DNA of 15,438 nt, taken from assembly GCA_018658955.1 (NCBI GenBank), contig JABIPM010000045.1, forward strand, positions 1-15,438. Reading direction: 5' to 3'. A program made the position numbers and the translations under genes. Of this stretch, positions 13,212 through 15,438 are shown piece by piece. Numbering within the stretch: position 1 is the stretch's first letter; each line of letters opens with the position of its first letter. The notes under the pieces are model-generated. The model saw only the letters and a program-made list of their open reading frames with translations. It had not been told where the DNA came from and did no database searches. Source of the DNA: Candidatus Woesearchaeota archaeon (GTDB taxonomy: Archaea > Nanobdellota > Nanobdellia > SCGC-AAA011-G17 > UBA489).

Positions 13212-15413
13212 ATGGCAAAAGATTTAACAGAAACAGTAAAAAAACTAATGAAGGAGCCACAGCAAATTAGAAACATTGCAATTTGTGCCCATATCGATCA
13301 CGGTAAAACTACATTTTCAGACAACCTTCTTGCAGGTGCAGGAATGCTTTCAGAAGAACACGCAGGAAAACAATTAGCTTTAGATTTTCATAAAGATGAA
13401 CAAGAAAGAGGAATCACTATCGACTCTTCAAGTGTTTCTATGGTTCATACAATTAACGAAAAAGAATACTTAATCAATCTTATTGATACACCAGGACACG
13501 TAGACTTCGGTGGAGACGTAACAAGAGCTATGAGGGCTGTTGATGGTTGTATTGTATTATGTGATGCTGTTGAAGGAATTATGCCTCAGACAGAAACAGT
13601 TCTAAGACAAGCAGTTAAAGAACATGTAAAACCAATCCTTTTCATAAATAAAGTAGACAGATTAATCAGAGAAGTTAAATTAACTCCTGAAGCAATGCAA
13701 GAAAGGTTCATGAAAATCATTGCAGCAGTAAACGCATTCTTAGACAAAATTGTTCCAGAACAACATCAAGGAAAATGGAACGTATCAGTTCAAGACGGAT
13801 CAGTATGTTTTGGTTCAGCATTTCACAATTGGGCAATGAGCGTAGATTACATGCAAAAGAAAAATCTTTCATTCAAAGATGTGATTGAACATTATCAAGA
13901 TGCAGATGACGATAACAAATACAAAGAGTTAGCTAAAAAAGCACCACTACATGATGTAGTATTGGGTTCAGTAGTTAAACACTTACCAAATCCGGTAGTT
14001 GCACAACAGTATAGAATTCCTAACATCTGGCATGGAGATTTAGAATCACCTGAAGGAAAAGCAATTCTTAATTGTGATCCAGAAGGAGAACCTACATTTG
14101 TATGCGTAAAGATTGTAATTGATCCTCACATGGGTGAAGTTGCAGCAGGAAGAATGTTCTCAGGAACAATCAAACAAGGTCAAGAAATTTATCTTAACGG
14201 TGCTAAGAAAAAAGTAAGGGCACAACAAGTTAGTATTTACAAGGGAGCTCAAAGAGTTCAAATGGACGAAGTAGTTGCAGGAAACATTGTAGGAATTTCA
14301 GGATTAAAAGGAATTTTCTCAGGTGAAACTGCATCAGCAATTCCTATCGAACCTTTCGAATCCATTAAACATATTTTCGAACCAGTTGTTACTAAATCTA
14401 TTGAAGCAGAAAAATCTTCAGACCTTCCAAAATTAATCGAAGTTTTAAGAAAAATTTCAAAAGAAGATCCTTCAATCAAGATTGAAATTAACGAAGAAAC
14501 TGGAGAAAACCTATTACATGGAATGGGAGAATTACATTTAGAAGTAACCGAAAACAGAATCATTTCTGAAAAAGGTGTTAATGTAAAAACTTCACCTCCA
14601 ATTGTTATTTACAGAGAGTCAATTAGTAAAGCGTCTCCTGAATGTGAAGGAAAATCACCTAACAAACACAATAAATTCTACATGATTGTAGAACCTTTAG
14701 AACCAAAATTCGCTAAAGCTCTAAAAGAAGGAACAGTTCCTGAAGGAAGAGTAAAAAAGAATGATAAAGTTCTTTATGAAAAATTAGCAGTTATTGACGT
14801 ACCAGTCAAGGAAGCAAAAAAGATTAGAGATATCTACAATGGAAACGTTCTAATTGATGGTACAAGAGGAATTGTGCATATTGGAGAAGTTCAAGAACTA
14901 ATCAATGAAGCATTCGAACAAGTGATGAAAGAAGGGCCTTTAGCTAAAGAACCTGGAATCAACATGAAGATTACTTTAATGGATACAAAACTACATGAAG
15001 ATGCAATCCACAGAGGACCTGCACAAGTTCTTCCTGCAGTACGTATGTCAGTCAAGGAAGCAATGTTGCAAGCAGGGTCAGTTATCTTTGAACCTATGCA
15101 AATCGTTCAAATTGACGCGCCTCATGAGAACATGGGTGACATGTCAGGAATGATTTCAAACAAACGTGGGCAATTACTAGAAATGGAACAAGATGCAGAC
15201 CAAATTGTAATTAAAGCAAAACTTCCAGTAGCTGAAATGTTTGGATTAAGTAATGAAATTAGATCAGCTACTTCAGGTAGAGGAAATTTCTTCTTAATTG
15301 ATCAAGATTACGAAAAACTTTCAAGAGACTTGCAAGACAAAGTTATTGCAGGAATCAGAAAAAGAAAAGGACTGAAAGACTCAGACCTTAAAGAAGAAGG
15401 AACAGAAGAGTAA
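13212..15413 (+). CDS. fusA: Elongation factor 2 (EF-2, translocase GTPase)
   Basis: The 733-residue protein drives ribosomal translocation. GTPase motifs are AHIDHGKT (26-33, P loop), RGITID (66-71, switch I), DTPGH (92-96, switch II) and NKVD (146-149). Domain II follows (about 295-380), then domains III-V. LHEDAIHRGPAQ (594-605) includes His600, the residue converted to diphthamide in archaeal and eukaryotic EF-2; the diphthamide genes are not in this window. The length matches archaeal EF-2. GAGGT (13202-13206), five bases before the ATG, is a clear ribosome binding site. It follows rps7 as in many archaea. The gene for EF-1 alpha, often next, is not visible, and a T-rich terminator follows. 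Confidence 0.98.
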   Translation: MAKDLTETVKKLMKEPQQIRNIAICAHIDHGKTTFSDNLLAGAGMLSEEHAGKQLALDFHKDEQERGITIDSSSVSMVHTINEKEYLINLIDTPGHVDFGGDVTRAMRAVDGCIVLCDAVEGIMPQTETVLRQAVKEHVKPILFINKVDRLIREVKLTPEAMQERFMKIIAAVNAFLDKIVPEQHQGKWNVSVQDGSVCFGSAFHNWAMSVDYMQKKNLSFKDVIEHYQDADDDNKYKELAKKAPLHDVVLGSVVKHLPNPVVAQQYRIPNIWHGDLESPEGKAILNCDPEGEPTFVCVKIVIDPHMGEVAAGRMFSGTIKQGQEIYLNGAKKKVRAQQVSIYKGAQRVQMDEVVAGNIVGISGLKGIFSGETASAIPIEPFESIKHIFEPVVTKSIEAEKSSDLPKLIEVLRKISKEDPSIKIEINEETGENLLHGMGELHLEVTENRIISEKGVNVKTSPPIVIYRESISKASPECEGKSPNKHNKFYMIVEPLEPKFAKALKEGTVPEGRVKKNDKVLYEKLAVIDVPVKEAKKIRDIYNGNVLIDGTRGIVHIGEVQELINEAFEQVMKEGPLAKEPGINMKITLMDTKLHEDAIHRGPAQVLPAVRMSVKEAMLQAGSVIFEPMQIVQIDAPHENMGDMSGMISNKRGQLLEMEQDADQIVIKAKLPVAEMFGLSNEIRSATSGRGNFFLIDQDYEKLSRDLQDKVIAGIRKRKGLKDSDLKEEGTEE

Positions 15414-15438
15414 TCTTCTTTCTCTTTTATTTTTTTTA
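15414..15438 (+). terminator. T-rich terminator after EF-2
   Basis: The 25 bases after the stop codon are almost all pyrimidine and end in a run of seven to eight T. Archaeal RNA polymerase stops at such tracts without a hairpin, so the rps12-rps7-EF-2 transcript probably ends here. Confidence 0.65.

Overview
The window is archaeal. It carries the split RNA polymerase subunits B''/B' and A'/A'', the archaeal run rpoH-rpoB-rpoA-rpl30e-nusA-rps12-rps7-EF-2, an EF-2 with the diphthamide histidine motif, tRNAs without an encoded CCA, an intron in the anticodon loop of tRNA-Tyr, and proteins with class III (QxxxE) pilin-type signal peptides. The strongly AT-rich DNA, short proteins and the pilin-like/LamG surface proteins suggest a DPANN lineage (Woesearchaeota, Pacearchaeota or Nanoarchaeota type). 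That placement is inference and was not tested.

Region 1 (1-2057, minus strand) is a two-gene surface unit. A 633-residue pilin-type protein with a LamG/carbohydrate-binding-like exterior is followed, through a TGATG stop/start overlap, by a second pilin-type protein cut by the window edge. Region 2 (2182-3621, plus strand) is divergent to it and encodes a secreted, single-pass membrane protein built of Ig-like beta domains.

Region 3 (3622-4108) has no protein gene. It holds tRNA-Tyr(GUA) with a 49-nt intron, a stem-loop of unknown meaning behind a good TATA box, tRNA-Asp(GUC) and tRNA-Lys(UUU). tRNA-Lys ends 17 nt before the rpoH start codon, so the RNA polymerase operon probably begins as a tRNA-mRNA transcript.

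Region 4 (4109-12090) is a tightly packed operon: rpoH, rpoB2, rpoB1, rpoA1, rpoA2, rpl30e and nusA, joined by gaps of 0-6 nt or short overlaps. It supplies the catalytic core of RNA polymerase plus a ribosomal protein and a KH-domain transcription factor. Region 5 (12170-15413) has its own TATA box and encodes rps12, rps7 and EF-2, the decoding-site proteins and the translocase, and ends in a T-rich terminator.

Most of the window is conserved housekeeping. I see no mobile element, CRISPR array or defence system. The parts most worth a second look are the pilin/LamG pair, the membrane protein with an apparently cytoplasmic Ig-like domain, the tRNA-Lys/rpoH junction, the stem-loop before tRNA-Asp, and a shortened ribosomal protein L30e.
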